From the NCBI RefSeq assembly GCF_009184905.1, contig NZ_WESC01000008.1, positions 1 through 64,000 of the forward strand: a stretch of 64,000 nt of DNA, in the 5' to 3' direction. The position numbers were made by a program, and so were the translations under genes. The stretch is from Parvibaculum sedimenti (lineage in GTDB: Bacteria > Pseudomonadota > Alphaproteobacteria > Parvibaculales > Parvibaculaceae). Below the pieces are notes generated by a model, which saw only the letters and a program-made list of their open reading frames with translations, was not told where the DNA came from and searched no databases. The number at the start of each line of letters is the position of its first letter. The stretch's first letter is position 1. Of this stretch, positions 1 to 10,751 are shown piece after piece.

Positions 1-33
1 GATCTGCTCTTCCGTAAAACGCTGCCTCTTCAT
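1..33 (-). mobile_element. 5' end of an IS3-family transposase OrfA (partial)
   Basis: The first 33 bases read on the minus strand as a start codon followed by KRQRFTEEQI, and the frame then runs off the window edge. This N-terminus is typical of IS3-family OrfA proteins of the IS407/IS1222 type, whose helix-turn-helix begins with an MKR-R-FTEEQI pattern. A GGGAGA ribosome binding site lies a few bases upstream. Only 11 codons are visible, so the family assignment rests on that one motif, and the terminal inverted repeat cannot be defined. The insertion would end between position 34 and the TPR gene at 63. Confidence 0.6.
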
Positions 34-62
34 CGTCCGTCTCCCTTCCATAGGGCCGGACT

Positions 63-767
63 CTAAATCCTTCTGGACGAAAATCTCAGTGGCACGTCAA
101 TTAGTCCAAGTACTTCCGGCGAACGACGTTCAAAACTGTCGAACGTAGTGTAGTCTTGCAGTATGGCGACCGCCTCGCATGGGCGCCCCAGTTTTGCGGC
201 GTCCTGAGCTAGGGACTCAAACGCTCGGTAAAGGATTGTCGAAGGGTCCGAGAAAACATAGATCGCCTTGCGAATATCCTCGTAGGAACCGGCAATATCG
301 CCGTGTAATGCGCGGACCTCGCCGCGATTGAAATAGGCTTTGCCAGAGCTCGGGTAGATTTCCACCACTCGTGTAAGGGTCTGTTCCGCCGCTTCAAAAT
401 TGGACAAACCTTTTTGAGCGACGACGAGGGGTTCCATCAAGTCAACATTGGAGCCACATTTCTTCTCTGTATTTTGAATGAAGGAAATCGCGGCCGCATA
501 TTCGGAGGCGCCTGTCAGTGAAGCGCTTAGCCGCCTTGCCAGCATCCGATTGCAGGGTTCTTCATTTAGCCGAATCACGATCTGGCGCGTCGACGCATCA
601 AGGCGCGAGAAGGTATTTGCGGATATGGCGTACTCGGTCTTCGGCAGAGTTAGATAATACCAAAGCCCAATAGCGCCGGACGCCAATAACATGGCGGCAA
701 AAATCAGGAGTGCGTAGCTCTTCTCCGAAGAACCGCTCCCATAGCTCCGTTCTCTGATGTCGTTCAA
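63..767 (-). CDS. Membrane-anchored TPR-repeat protein, possibly truncated
   Basis: The 234-residue product has a single hydrophobic segment at about residues 20-41, followed by a periplasmic or soluble region with TPR-like helical repeats at about 115-205 (for example AEQTLTRVVEIYPSSGKAYF). It probably acts as a membrane-tethered scaffold; no catalytic motif is visible. The frame opens with TTG at 767, preceded by a GGGGGGAT ribosome binding site at good spacing. The next in-frame ATG lies inside the membrane segment, so the TTG start is preferred. The last residues (RFSSRRI) lie right against the IS3-type transposase, so the original C-terminus may have been replaced by insertion sequence. 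The gene is AT-richer than its neighbours. Specific function unknown. Confidence 0.6.
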   Translation of the reverse strand: MNDIRERSYGSGSSEKSYALLIFAAMLLASGAIGLWYYLTLPKTEYAISANTFSRLDASTRQIVIRLNEEPCNRMLARRLSASLTGASEYAAAISFIQNTEKKCGSNVDLMEPLVVAQKGLSNFEAAEQTLTRVVEIYPSSGKAYFNRGEVRALHGDIAGSYEDIRKAIYVFSDPSTILYRAFESLAQDAAKLGRPCEAVAILQDYTTFDSFERRSPEVLGLIDVPLRFSSRRI

Positions 768-879
768 TGGATCCCCCCATACCTTTCCCGACGTCGATTA
801 TGAAGCGACGCTGCGAACAGTTTCAATCCGGGAGTTTTGAGCAGGGACCGCCAGGCGACCGCATCGTATCGCAAAGCAA

Positions 880-905
880 AAGGGCCGGTGTTTCCACCGG
901 CCCTT
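880..905 (-). terminator. Rho-independent terminator of groESL
   Basis: An 11-base perfect stem (880-890 with 895-905) encloses a 4-base loop. On the minus strand it is followed by TTTGCTTT. It lies about 30 bases past the groEL stop. Confidence 0.85.
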
Positions 906-936
906 CGCATCCCGTAGCGTCGTCTGAGCGCTGGAC

Positions 937-2598
<1,662 letters not shown>

Positions 2599-2669
2599 CT
2601 AGAATTCTGTGCAGGTTCGGATGCGGGACATGAAAAATGCCCGCGAACCGTTCACCGGTTTCACGAGCC

Positions 2670-2975
2670 TTAGGCCTTCTTCTTGGCGCCTTCGACGATG
2701 CCGAGAATGTCGGACTCTTTCATGATCAGCAGATCCTGGCCGTCAATCTTGACTTCCGTGCCGGACCACTTGCCGAAGATCACCCGGTCGCCGACCTTGA
2801 CGTCGAGCGCGACGATCTTGCCGTCTTCGCCACGGGCGCCGGGGCCCACGGCGAGAATCTCGCCCTGCGAGGGCTTTTCCTGGGCCGTCTCGGGGATGAT
2901 GATGCCGCCGGCGGTCTTCGTATCTTCCTCGACGCGCTTGACGACAACGCGGTCATGCAGAGGACGGAATTTCAT
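2670..2975 (-). CDS. groES: Co-chaperonin GroES (Hsp10)
   Basis: GroES is the heptameric lid of the GroEL cage. The 101 residues span the family length. The N-terminus [14 protein letters not shown] and the mobile-loop region [16 protein letters not shown] are both conserved, as is the C-terminal [10 protein letters not shown]. It is the first gene of the operon with groEL. The promoter and CIRCE operator lie 62-129 bases upstream of its ATG. Confidence 0.98.
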   Translation of the reverse strand: MKFRPLHDRVVVKRVEEDTKTAGGIIIPETAQEKPSQGEILAVGPGARGEDGKIVALDVKVGDRVIFGKWSGTEVKIDGQDLLIMKESDILGIVEGAKKKA

Positions 2976-3036
2976 CTCTGTCTTCTCCTGTTTCGGAACC
3001 GCGGGTTTCGCGGGAAACTTTAGGGATTATGGATTG

Positions 3037-3063
3037 TTAGCACTCACCCTCCGGGAGTGCTAA
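3037..3063 (-). promoter_or_regulatory. CIRCE operator (HrcA binding site)
   Basis: A perfect TTAGCACTC-N9-GAGTGCTAA inverted repeat occupies 3037-3063, between the groESL promoter and the groES start. This is the consensus CIRCE element, where the repressor HrcA binds. hrcA itself is not in this window. Confidence 0.95.
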
Positions 3064-3075
3064 CAGCCCGACAGA

Positions 3076-3104
3076 GAGATAGTGGCGACCCTCCATTGAG
3101 TCAA
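3076..3104 (-). promoter_or_regulatory. groESL promoter, heat-shock sigma-like
   Basis: On the minus strand TTGACT (3099-3104) and TATCTC (3076-3081) are separated by 17 bases. The same bases also read as CTTG-N18-ACTATCT, close to the alphaproteobacterial RpoH pattern CTTG-N17/18-CYTATYT. The CIRCE element starts 13 bases downstream, over the expected transcription start. The promoter call is inference from motif and position. Confidence 0.65.
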
Positions 3105-3148
3105 GGAGGGCCACAAAACCTTCTTGTTTCCAAAGGTTAACGTGTGCG

Positions 3149-3745
3149 TCAGGCTGATTTTTTGAGACCGCGGAGGCAGAGGCGGACGATCCGGGCCAGC
3201 CTGTCCTGAAAGTTGGCCTCGCTCCCGGCTCCGCTTTCGGCGCCATAGGCGGCGGCGATCAGCGTCTCGGCAGCGCTTTCGACGGAAAATCCGGCCGATT
3301 TTGCGTCCAGTTCGCCCCGGCGGATGCCATCCCGGAGGACCTTGGCGATGGATGCCCGGAAATCCCGGTCGACCGATTCAAAGATCGTGGCCGAGAGTTG
3401 GGCCTTGGAATCGATGAGTTCCGCCGCATGGGGGCTCGACAGGACCCAGCGATAGAGGAAGCCAAGCTTGGCATCGAAAAGGGCGAGAATCTTTGGCTCG
3501 GTGTCGAGGTCGCGGGCCGCTACCGCCTTCAGATTGGCCTCGATCAACTCGGCGAGCCGCCGGGCCAGCGCTTCGAAAAGCTCGTCCTTGCTTTTGAAAT
3601 AGAGATAGAGCGTACCCTTGGCGACATTGGCCGCCCGGGCGATGTCTTCCATCGAGGTGCGGCGGAAGCCGTAATGGCGAAAGAGGTTGAGCGCAGCGTC
3701 GAGGATCAGCGCGTGTTTGTCCGCGCCTCCCGCCTTCACGCCCAT
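3149..3745 (-). CDS. TetR/AcrR-family transcriptional regulator
   Basis: A one-component repressor of about 198 residues. The N-terminal TetR helix-turn-helix is clear: ILDAALNLFRHYGFRRTSME followed by IARAANVAKGTLYLYFKSKD. The C-terminal ligand domain is not assignable. An ATG at 3769 is also in frame, but the ATG at 3745 is preceded by GAAGGAAGAT, a much better ribosome binding site, so 3745 is chosen. It is divergent from the D-threonine aldolase-like gene (starting at 3944) across about 200 bases, which is the usual layout for a TetR protein controlling its neighbour. No clear palindrome was found there. Target and ligand unknown. Confidence 0.88.
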   Translation of the reverse strand: MGVKAGGADKHALILDAALNLFRHYGFRRTSMEDIARAANVAKGTLYLYFKSKDELFEALARRLAELIEANLKAVAARDLDTEPKILALFDAKLGFLYRWVLSSPHAAELIDSKAQLSATIFESVDRDFRASIAKVLRDGIRRGELDAKSAGFSVESAAETLIAAAYGAESGAGSEANFQDRLARIVRLCLRGLKKSA

Positions 3746-3943
3746 ATCTTCCTTCACTCGTGCTGCCATAGCTGTTGCGGACTGCGCCGCTGACCCTTTG
3801 ACTGATGCTGCTTAATTATTCGCATATAGAAGTTCGCCGCGCAAAGTCATGGGACGCGCGGTCGCAGCCAGGTGGAAGGCGAGTTGCGGTTTGGAGAAGC
3901 CCCGTTAGGATGGCGCCTCGTTTCAAATCGCGGGGAGAGCAGA

Positions 3944-5083
3944 ATGGCGGGCCGTTTCGTCAATGAGGGGCTGATTGGAAGGCCGGGTTCGAGAGGCAAG
4001 CTTCAGACGCCCGCGCTGGTACTCGATCTCGACGCCTTCGAGCGCAACGTCGCCGCCATGGCCGAGCATTGCACGCGGAACGGTATGAAGCTTCGCCCCC
4101 ATGCGAAGACGCACAAGAGCGTCGCCATCGCGAAGAAGCAGATCGCGGCAGGAGCCGTGGGACAATGCTGCGCCAAGCTCGGCGAGGCGGAAGCGATGGG
4201 CGAAGGCGGCATTGAAAGCCTGCTCATCACTTCGCCGGTCGTGACCGAAGGCGCGATCATGCGCCTCATGGCGCTCAATGCGCGCGTAGCCGATCTCATG
4301 GTCGCCGTCGACAATCCGCAGAATGCCGAGGCGCTCGCGGGTGCCGCGAAGGCCGCGGGCAAAAAGCTCAAGGTTCTCGTCGATCTCGATCCGGGTCTGC
4401 ACCGCACAGGGATAGCGCCGGGAGAGCCGGTGCTGTCGCTCGGCCGTCAGGTCCATGCCTCCGAATGGCTCGAGCTTCGCGGGCTTCAATGCTATGCGGG
4501 CCATGTCATGCATATCGAGGACTTCGTCCAGCGGCGCGAGCAGTCGCTTGCGGCAATGAAGGTTCTCGGCGAAACGCGCGACGCTTTCCGCGCGGCGGGC
4601 CTGCCGGTCGATATCGTGTCGGGCGGCGGCACGGGCAGCTTCAACATCGACCCGGAAGCGAAGGTGCTGACGGAGCTGCAGGGCGGCTCCTACATCTTCA
4701 TGGACAAGCAATATAATGATGTCCATGTCGGCAATGGCGCGCCGATCCCCTTCGAGACATCGCTCTTTGTGCAGATGAGCGTTGTCTCGAACAATACGAA
4801 GAACCTCGCAACGACCGATGCGGGCTTCAAGGCCTTCTCGACCGATGCGGAGGCGCCGATGCTTCTGTCCGGTGCGCCGGAAGGCTCGGCCTATTTCTTC
4901 TTCGGAGACGAGCAGGGTGGTATCGCCTTGCCGCAGGGCGCCTCGCTTTTGCTTGGCGCCGCGCTCACCGCGATCACGCCGCATTGCGACCCGACGGTCA
5001 ATCTCTACGACGCCTATCATGTCGTGCGCGGCGATACGCTCGTTGACATCTGGCCGGTCGAGGCGCGGGGCAAGAGTGCCTGA
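3944..5083 (+). CDS. PLP-dependent D-threonine aldolase / D-serine dehydratase-like enzyme
   Basis: The 379-residue protein belongs to the fold-type III (alanine racemase-like) D-threonine aldolase/DSD1 family. These enzymes cleave D-beta-hydroxy amino acids to glycine and aldehyde, or dehydrate D-serine, with PLP and a divalent metal. The PLP lysine is expected at Lys55 in RPHAKTHKS. The C-terminal metal site is visible as HCDPTVNLYD. A longer frame opens at 3872, but the ATG at 3944 has a GGGGAG ribosome binding site and gives the normal family N-terminus. Motifs alone do not separate aldolase from dehydratase activity. The divergent TetR gene may control it. Confidence 0.88.
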   Translation: MAGRFVNEGLIGRPGSRGKLQTPALVLDLDAFERNVAAMAEHCTRNGMKLRPHAKTHKSVAIAKKQIAAGAVGQCCAKLGEAEAMGEGGIESLLITSPVVTEGAIMRLMALNARVADLMVAVDNPQNAEALAGAAKAAGKKLKVLVDLDPGLHRTGIAPGEPVLSLGRQVHASEWLELRGLQCYAGHVMHIEDFVQRREQSLAAMKVLGETRDAFRAAGLPVDIVSGGGTGSFNIDPEAKVLTELQGGSYIFMDKQYNDVHVGNGAPIPFETSLFVQMSVVSNNTKNLATTDAGFKAFSTDAEAPMLLSGAPEGSAYFFFGDEQGGIALPQGASLLLGAALTAITPHCDPTVNLYDAYHVVRGDTLVDIWPVEARGKSA

Positions 5084-5089
5084 GAGTCC

Positions 5090-5515
5090 TCACCGCACCA
5101 GCATCATCATCTTGTCGGCCTCTTCGCCGGCGATGAGCGAGAAGCCCATGCGCTCGTAGAGCGCGTGGGCGTCCCTGGTGCTGAGTATGATGCGGCTGAT
5201 CCGGGCAAGCGCCGGATCGTTCACCACCGTTTCGACGAGCCACTTGCCGAGGCCCCGCCCGCGATGCACGGGCAGGACATAGACGTCGCTGAACCAGGCA
5301 AAGCGCGTCATGTCGGTGACCATGCGCGCGAAGCCTGCCTGCTCGCCATCCGGCGAGTACAAGCCGTAGGAGCGTGAGTTCAGAATGCTTTCCCACAACT
5401 CCTCGGCCGGAACTTCGCTTGCCCAATAGGTGGCGCGGAGCATGCGAAGGATCGAATCCCTGTCGAGTTTCGTCTTGTCGGTATTTATCTCGAAGCCGTG
5501 ACGCGACCAGTTCAT
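5090..5515 (-). CDS. GNAT-family N-acetyltransferase
   Basis: A 141-residue single-domain GNAT protein that transfers an acetyl group from acetyl-CoA to an unknown amine. The acetyl-CoA loop is visible as VYVLPVHRGRGLGKWLV at about residues 77-93, followed by the C-terminal DAHALYERMGF strand-helix. It is convergent with the aldolase-like gene (6 bases apart), so a shared function need not follow. The substrate cannot be told from sequence. Confidence 0.88.
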   Translation of the reverse strand: MNWSRHGFEINTDKTKLDRDSILRMLRATYWASEVPAEELWESILNSRSYGLYSPDGEQAGFARMVTDMTRFAWFSDVYVLPVHRGRGLGKWLVETVVNDPALARISRIILSTRDAHALYERMGFSLIAGEEADKMMMLVR

Positions 5516-5565
5516 CGTTTCGACAATCCCTGTTTTTGTTGTTATTGGGGTTGTTTGTTATTGGG

Positions 5566-6666
5566 TTATTTGGCGCCGGCGCGCTGGGCGTATTTCCATG
5601 CTTCCACAGCCAGAGGCCTGACGTTCTGCGACATGGTCTTCGCATGTTCGCTCGACGCCGTGCCGTCGCGTACGCGGCCCGCGATGCCCTGCAGAATCCC
5701 TGCGAGGCGGAAGAAGTTGTACGCGAAGTAGAAGTCGAGATTGTCGATACCGGAGCGGTTTGTGCGCTCGCAATACATCTTGATGTATTCATCGAGCGTC
5801 GGGATGCCGAGGCTCTTGAGGTCGGCGCTCGCGATAGAGCCCGTGCCGCCACCCGTGCCCTGACCCGGCATCACCCATTGCATGCAGCTATAGGTGAAGT
5901 CGCCGATCGGATGGCCGAGCGTCGAGAGCTCCCAATCGAGCACGGCGATGACCTTCGGTTCGGTCGGATGCAGGATGGTGTTGTCGAGCCGGTAGTCGCC
6001 ATGGACGATCGAGGTCGAGTCGTCGGTCGGCACGTTCTCCGGCAGCCACTCCATCAGCCTGTTCATCTCGGTGATGGTCTCGGTTTCCGATGCGACGTAC
6101 TGCTTCGACCAGCGCGAGATCTGGCGCATGAAGTAATTGCCGGGCTTGCCGAAATCGCCGAGGCCAATGGCTTCGTAATCGACCGTGTGGAGGCGCGCCA
6201 TGGTCTCGTTGAGCGAGTCGTAGATCTTCCAGCGCGTGGCGGGGTCCTGCCCGGGCAGTAGCGGCTCCCAGAGCACACGGCCCTCCACCATGTCCATGAT
6301 GTAGAAGGCTGTGCCGATGACGCTGTCATCCTCGCAGAGGCAGTAGGTGCGCGGCGCGGGAAAGCCGACGCTATGGAGCGCCGTGATGACCTTGTATTCG
6401 CGGTCGACCGCATGTGCGGAGGGAAGGAGCTTCCCCGGCGGCTTGCGGCGCAGCACATATTTGCGGTTCGGCGTCACAAGCTGATAGGTCGGATTCGACT
6501 GGCCGCCCTTGAACTGGCGCACCTCGAGCGGGCCGGTGAAACCCTCGACATGCTCGCGCATATAGGCTTCGAGGCTGGCGGCGTCGAAGCGATGCGATTC
6601 GACCACGTCCTTCGTGCCGGAAAACTGGTCCTGCCGGCTCGCTTCAGTCGGTGTCCCGTTGCTCAT
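5566..6666 (-). CDS. Phosphotransferase-family protein (ACAD10/11 N-domain-like)
   Basis: A 366-residue aminoglycoside-phosphotransferase-fold kinase. It shows the catalytic HGDYRLDNT motif and the metal-binding LDWELSTLGHP motif in the second half, plus an ATP-lobe VRQFKGGQSNPTYQL motif near residue 48. In its closest described relatives the domain is linked to acyl-CoA dehydrogenases (ACAD10/11), where it phosphorylates 4-hydroxyacyl-CoA. A lipid-catabolism role is therefore likely, though the substrate is inferred. The ATG at 6666 follows a GGGAGAG ribosome binding site. A clear paralogue lies at 38659-39729. Confidence 0.88.
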   Translation of the reverse strand: MSNGTPTEASRQDQFSGTKDVVESHRFDAASLEAYMREHVEGFTGPLEVRQFKGGQSNPTYQLVTPNRKYVLRRKPPGKLLPSAHAVDREYKVITALHSVGFPAPRTYCLCEDDSVIGTAFYIMDMVEGRVLWEPLLPGQDPATRWKIYDSLNETMARLHTVDYEAIGLGDFGKPGNYFMRQISRWSKQYVASETETITEMNRLMEWLPENVPTDDSTSIVHGDYRLDNTILHPTEPKVIAVLDWELSTLGHPIGDFTYSCMQWVMPGQGTGGGTGSIASADLKSLGIPTLDEYIKMYCERTNRSGIDNLDFYFAYNFFRLAGILQGIAGRVRDGTASSEHAKTMSQNVRPLAVEAWKYAQRAGAK

Positions 6667-6714
6667 GGCCTTGCTCTCCCGATAGGTTTTTATTTGTATA
6701 CGGATTTTGATGAA

Positions 6715-6735
6715 GGAACGGTTTCACTCCGTTCC
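6715..6735 (-). terminator. Weak hairpin at the purD 3' end
   Basis: A 7-base perfect inverted repeat, GGAACGG/CCGTTCC with a 7-base loop, overlaps the purD stop codon. Only a mixed TTCATC sequence follows on the minus strand, so terminator function is uncertain. Confidence 0.35.
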
Positions 6736-8007
6736 GCGTTCGCGCTCAATCGCGCGCCAACCGATATCGCGGCGGCAGAAGCCTTGCGGCCAGTCGATGA
6801 GGTCGACGGCGCGATAGGCCGTTGCCTGAGCCTCCGAAACCGATTTTCCGGTCGCGGTCACGTTGAGCACGCGGCCACCTGTGGCCAGAATGCGCCCACC
6901 ATCGGCACGGGTGCCTGCATGGAAGACCTGCACGTTTTCGATCGCGCCGGCCTGGTCGAGACCCTTGATCCCCGTGTCCTTCACATAGTCACCCGGATAG
7001 CCCTTCGCGGCCATGACGACAGTGAGCGCCACTTCGTCTTTCCAGCCGAGCGCGATCTTGTCGAGCGTGCCGTCATGCGTCGCGATAAGTGCAGGCAGGA
7101 GATCGGATTGGAGTCGCGTCATCAGCACCTGAGTTTCGGGATCGCCAAACCGGGTATTGTATTCGATGAGCTGCGGGCCCTTCTTCGTGATCATCAGCCC
7201 TGCAAAGAAGACGCCCTTGAAAGGCGTTCCGCGCTTCTGCATGGCGGCGGCTGTCGGCTCCACGATCTCGCGCATCACGCGGTCGATGAGTTCGGGCGTG
7301 AGAACGGGCGCAGGCGAATAGGCGCCCATGCCGCCTGTGTTCGGGCCCCTGTCGCCATCGAAGACGCGCTTGTGGTCCTGCGCGGTTGCGAGCGGCAGCA
7401 CGGTCTTGCCGTCGCAGAGTGCGAAGAAGCTCGCTTCCTCGCCGTCGAGAAATTCCTCGACCACGACTTCCGCGCCCGCTGCGCCGAAGCGCCCGCTGAA
7501 AATCTCGTCGATGGCCGAGTCGGCCTGTTCCACGGTTTCGGCGACGGTCACGCCCTTGCCCGCGGCGAGACCGTCAGCCTTTACGACGATCGGCGCGCCA
7601 TTGGCCTTCACGAAGGCTTTCGCGTCGACGGCATTGGAGAAGCGTCCATAGGCTGCGGTCGGAATGTTGAATTCGGCGCAGAGATCCTTGGTGAAACCCT
7701 TGGAACCTTCGAGACGGGCGGCCGCCGCGCTCGGTCCGAAGGACTTGATGCCTTCGTGGTCAAGCCGGTCGACGAGACCGTTGACCAGCGGGTCTTCAGG
7801 GCCGATGACGACGAAGCCGATGTCCTTCTCGCGGCAAAAGGCGACGATGGCGTCGAAATCGAGGGGCTTCAGAGATACGCATTCAGCGACTTTCGCGATG
7901 CCGCCATTTCCCGGCGCGCAGTAGAGCCTGGTCAGAAGGGGGCTCGATGCGAGCTTCCAGCAGAGAGCATGTTCCCGGCCGCCGGAGCCGATGACGAGTA
8001 CGTTCAT
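6724..8007 (-). CDS. purD: Phosphoribosylamine-glycine ligase (GARS)
   Basis: GARS joins 5-phosphoribosylamine and glycine with ATP, the second step of purine synthesis. The 427 residues match the family. The N-terminus [17 protein letters not shown] is diagnostic. The ATP-grasp domain follows, with [10 protein letters not shown] near residue 285. The ATG at 8007 has an AGGGAAG ribosome binding site. The gene is divergent from xseA, an arrangement common in alphaproteobacteria. Confidence 0.97.
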   Translation of the reverse strand: MNVLVIGSGGREHALCWKLASSPLLTRLYCAPGNGGIAKVAECVSLKPLDFDAIVAFCREKDIGFVVIGPEDPLVNGLVDRLDHEGIKSFGPSAAAARLEGSKGFTKDLCAEFNIPTAAYGRFSNAVDAKAFVKANGAPIVVKADGLAAGKGVTVAETVEQADSAIDEIFSGRFGAAGAEVVVEEFLDGEEASFFALCDGKTVLPLATAQDHKRVFDGDRGPNTGGMGAYSPAPVLTPELIDRVMREIVEPTAAAMQKRGTPFKGVFFAGLMITKKGPQLIEYNTRFGDPETQVLMTRLQSDLLPALIATHDGTLDKIALGWKDEVALTVVMAAKGYPGDYVKDTGIKGLDQAGAIENVQVFHAGTRADGGRILATGGRVLNVTATGKSVSEAQATAYRAVDLIDWPQGFCRRDIGWRAIERERGTE

Positions 8008-8147
8008 GCCAAGAGTGCTTCCCTGATTTCGTGAGCGAGGCCGCGACCTTAAGGTTACGGCCGAAGAGGTTTTCCTTGTAACATGAGGGCCGATTCAGGC
8101 AAGTCTGCGCCTCTTTATTAACCATATCCTTTCCCGCCCGGAGTCCG

Positions 8148-9623
8148 ATGGCCGAACCAGTGTCAGGCAGGCGCAAAGCCCCCGCTTCCGCCTCGGGCGA
8201 AGCGGGGGGTAACGCCCATGAATTCTCGGTCAGCGAGCTTTCCTTCGCGCTGAAGCGGACGGTTGAGGAAACCTTCGGTCATGTGCGCGTCCGGGGCGAG
8301 ATCACGGGGTTTCGCGGCGTCCATTCCTCGGGCCATTCCTATTTCGCCCTGAAGGACGAGAACGCCCGGCTCGAAGCCGTGATCTGGAAGGGCGTCTATT
8401 CGAAACTCCGCTTCAAGCCCGCCGAAGGGCTCGAGGTGATTGCGACGGGCAAGCTCACCACCTATCCGGGCAGTTCGAAGTATCAGATCGTCATCGAGCA
8501 GCTGGAGCCCGCAGGCATAGGCGCCCTGATGGCGCTTCTCGAAGAGCGACGCAAGAAGCTCGCGGCGGAAGGCCTCTTCGCGCCGGAGCGCAAGAAAAAG
8601 CTGCCGGACATTCCTGATGTCATCGGCGTTATCACCAGCCCGACCGGTGCTGTCATTCGCGACATTCTGCATCGGCTGGCAGATCGTTTTCCGCGCCATG
8701 TCATCGTCTGGCCCGTGCGCGTGCAGGGCGAAACGGCGGCGGCGGAAGTTGCAGCCGCTATCGAAGGCTTCAACAAGCTCAAGCCCGGCGGCAAGATTCC
8801 GCGGCCCGATCTTCTCATCGTCGCGCGTGGCGGCGGTTCGATCGAGGATCTGTGGGGCTTCAATGAAGAAGTCGTCGTCCGTGCCGCAGCCGCCAGCGAC
8901 ATTCCGCTCATCGCGGCGGTAGGCCATGAAACCGATGTGACGCTGATCGACTACGCTGCGGACAAGCGCGCGCCGACGCCGACGGCGGCTGCCGAAATGG
9001 CAGTGCCCGTGCGCGCCGATTGCATCGCAACCGTGCTTGATCTCCAGCGAAGGCTCTTGCGTGCCGAGGTACGGCTTGTCGACAACAACCGTTCGCAGTT
9101 GAGGGGCCTCGCGCGGGGTCTGCCGCGTCTGCAGGATCTCATTGCGCTGCCGCGCCAGCGTTTCGACCATATCGGGGAGCGGCTCGGCCTCGCGTTGAGG
9201 CGCGCAGCGGAAAACAAGCGCGCGCGGCTCAGCCGTATCGAGGGCAAGCTTTCGACGCAGTTCATCCGCTTCAAGATCGCAGATGGGAAGAAGCGTCTCG
9301 AACAATATGACAAGCGCGCGGTAATGGCCGAGTGGCGGCATCTCGCCGATCTTGCCCGCCGTCTCGGCGGTGCGGGAAAGCTCCTTCAATCCTATTCCTA
9401 TCAGGGTGTGCTGGAGCGCGGCTTTGCGGTGGTACGTGGCGCGGATGGCAAGCCGGTCCGCGCGTCGGCGGGGCTCAAGCCAGGCGCTGTGCTTGCCATT
9501 GAGTTCGCGCATGAAGACCGCGTCGGCGTTGTGGTCAGCGGCATGGATGCGCCGAAGCCGGCGGTCCGAAAAAAAGAGAGCGGCGGTTCGCAGGGCGGCG
9601 GTTCGCAGGGAAGTCTGCTCTAG
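8148..9623 (+). CDS. xseA: Exodeoxyribonuclease VII large subunit
   Basis: XseA, with several XseB subunits, degrades single-stranded DNA from both ends and takes part in repair. The 491-residue protein has an N-terminal OB-fold at about residues 25-125, the catalytic domain with [14 protein letters not shown] and [16 protein letters not shown], and the signature [20 protein letters not shown]. The C-terminus ends in a [10 protein letters not shown] tail made by a 15-base tandem repeat. xseB is not in this window. Confidence 0.96.
   Translation: MAEPVSGRRKAPASASGEAGGNAHEFSVSELSFALKRTVEETFGHVRVRGEITGFRGVHSSGHSYFALKDENARLEAVIWKGVYSKLRFKPAEGLEVIATGKLTTYPGSSKYQIVIEQLEPAGIGALMALLEERRKKLAAEGLFAPERKKKLPDIPDVIGVITSPTGAVIRDILHRLADRFPRHVIVWPVRVQGETAAAEVAAAIEGFNKLKPGGKIPRPDLLIVARGGGSIEDLWGFNEEVVVRAAAASDIPLIAAVGHETDVTLIDYAADKRAPTPTAAAEMAVPVRADCIATVLDLQRRLLRAEVRLVDNNRSQLRGLARGLPRLQDLIALPRQRFDHIGERLGLALRRAAENKRARLSRIEGKLSTQFIRFKIADGKKRLEQYDKRAVMAEWRHLADLARRLGGAGKLLQSYSYQGVLERGFAVVRGADGKPVRASAGLKPGAVLAIEFAHEDRVGVVVSGMDAPKPAVRKKESGGSQGGGSQGSLL
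9582..9611 (+). repeat. 15-base tandem repeat inside the xseA 3' end
   Basis: Two 15-base units, GGCGGTTCGCAGGGC (9582-9596) and GGCGGTTCGCAGGGA (9597-9611), differ at one position and encode the [10 protein letters not shown] tail. The repeat is in frame, so copy-number change would leave the protein intact. Confidence 0.8.
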
Positions 9624-9663
9624 CACCTTTGAAGTTTCGGCGGCAGCCGGTTAGAATGCGCCC

Positions 9664-9897
9664 ATGAACAGGATTGATAATACGGGCAATGGCGGAGAGG
9701 CCGAAATCGTCTATGGCGATGGCGATTTTCACGTCGTGCGTCCCGGCGCCTATGTGACTTGTGCGGTCACGGGCCACCGCATTCTTCTCGACGATCTGCG
9801 CTACTGGAGTGTCGATCTCCAGGAGGCTTACGAAAGCCCCGAAGCCTCGCTGGAACGTCATCAGCAGAAATATCCTGCACTTTTCCCGCGCAAATGA
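9664..9897 (+). CDS. DUF2093 domain protein
   Basis: A 77-residue protein of unknown function matching the alphaproteobacterial DUF2093 family (pattern GDGDFHVVRPGAYVTCAVTG, then LDDLRYWSVDLQEAY). DUF2093 genes often lie near lpxK/waaA in Rhizobiales, and here the lipid A block starts about 1 kb away. Its stop overlaps the start of the M23 peptidase gene (ATGA), so the two are probably translationally coupled. Confidence 0.85.
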   Translation: MNRIDNTGNGGEAEIVYGDGDFHVVRPGAYVTCAVTGHRILLDDLRYWSVDLQEAYESPEASLERHQQKYPALFPRK

Positions 9898-10745
9898 ACC
9901 GCTTCGCTGCGCTTCTTCTTTTGGGCGCGGCGCTTGCCGGTTTTCCGGCGCGCGCCGAAACCATGCTCACGGGCGCGGTGGAGCAGGGCTCGCTCGTCGT
10001 TGGGCGGGCTGAGCCGGGCGCGAAAGTTGCGCTTGATGGAGAGGCCTTGCCGGTATCGCCGGACGGCGTCTTCGCCATCGGCTTTGACCGCGATCATGGG
10101 CGCAGCGCGAAGCTCGTCGTGACGCTGCCGGACGGACAGGTCGAGACGAAGGTACTCGCCGTCGCGCCTCGCGCCTGGCAGATCCAGCGCATCGAAAAAA
10201 TCGCGCCCGCCCTTGTCACGCCGCCGCCGGAGGCGATGGCGCGGATCAAGCGCGAAGTGGCGATGAAGGCGGCCGCCCGCCCGACGGATACGCCGCGGGA
10301 ATGGTTCGCCGGTCGCTTCATCTGGCCTGCGAGGGGCGTCATCTCAGGCGTTTTCGGCAGCCAGCGCTTCTATAACGGCACACCGAAAAATCCGCATTAC
10401 GGCGTCGATGTCGCCGCGCCGACCGGCACACCCATCGTTGCGCCTGCCGACGGCATCGTGCGGCTTGCTGAGCCCGACATGTATTTCGAAGGCGGGCTCG
10501 TCTTTCTCGATCACGGGCAGGGCGTTATCAGCATCATGATGCATATGTCGCGCATCGACGTGAAAGCGGGGCAGCACGTTCATCAGGGCGACCCGATCGG
10601 CGCTGTCGGCCAGACGGGTCGCGCAACCGGCCCGCATCTTCACTGGGCGATGGTCTGGCGCGCGGCGCATATCGATCCGTCGCTGCTCGTGCCGGGCGTT
10701 TCGACGGCGGGCGCCGCTTCCGGTGCGGCAGTCGGCGGCGACTGA
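9894..10745 (+). CDS. Secreted M23-family peptidoglycan endopeptidase
   Basis: A 283-residue periplasmic LytM/M23 metallopeptidase that would cut peptide cross-links in peptidoglycan. The N-terminus has a Sec signal peptide, with a hydrophobic stretch ending at GFPARA (about residue 21). The catalytic domain fills the C-terminal half. Its zinc ligands are in HYGVDVAAPTGTPIVAPADG and in GRATGPHLHWAM. A longer frame opens upstream, but the ATG at 9894 gives the signal peptide and the 4-base overlap with the DUF2093 gene. It is convergent with the acyltransferase gene at 10752. Confidence 0.92.
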   Translation: MNRFAALLLLGAALAGFPARAETMLTGAVEQGSLVVGRAEPGAKVALDGEALPVSPDGVFAIGFDRDHGRSAKLVVTLPDGQVETKVLAVAPRAWQIQRIEKIAPALVTPPPEAMARIKREVAMKAAARPTDTPREWFAGRFIWPARGVISGVFGSQRFYNGTPKNPHYGVDVAAPTGTPIVAPADGIVRLAEPDMYFEGGLVFLDHGQGVISIMMHMSRIDVKAGQHVHQGDPIGAVGQTGRATGPHLHWAMVWRAAHIDPSLLVPGVSTAGAASGAAVGGD

Positions 10746-10751
10746 CCGTCC

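Noticed and set aside
6373..8034. 553-residue plus-strand open frame over purD and part of the phosphotransferase
   Set aside because: It spans two well-conserved minus-strand genes and the intergenic gap between them; composition shows antisense bias, not a gene.
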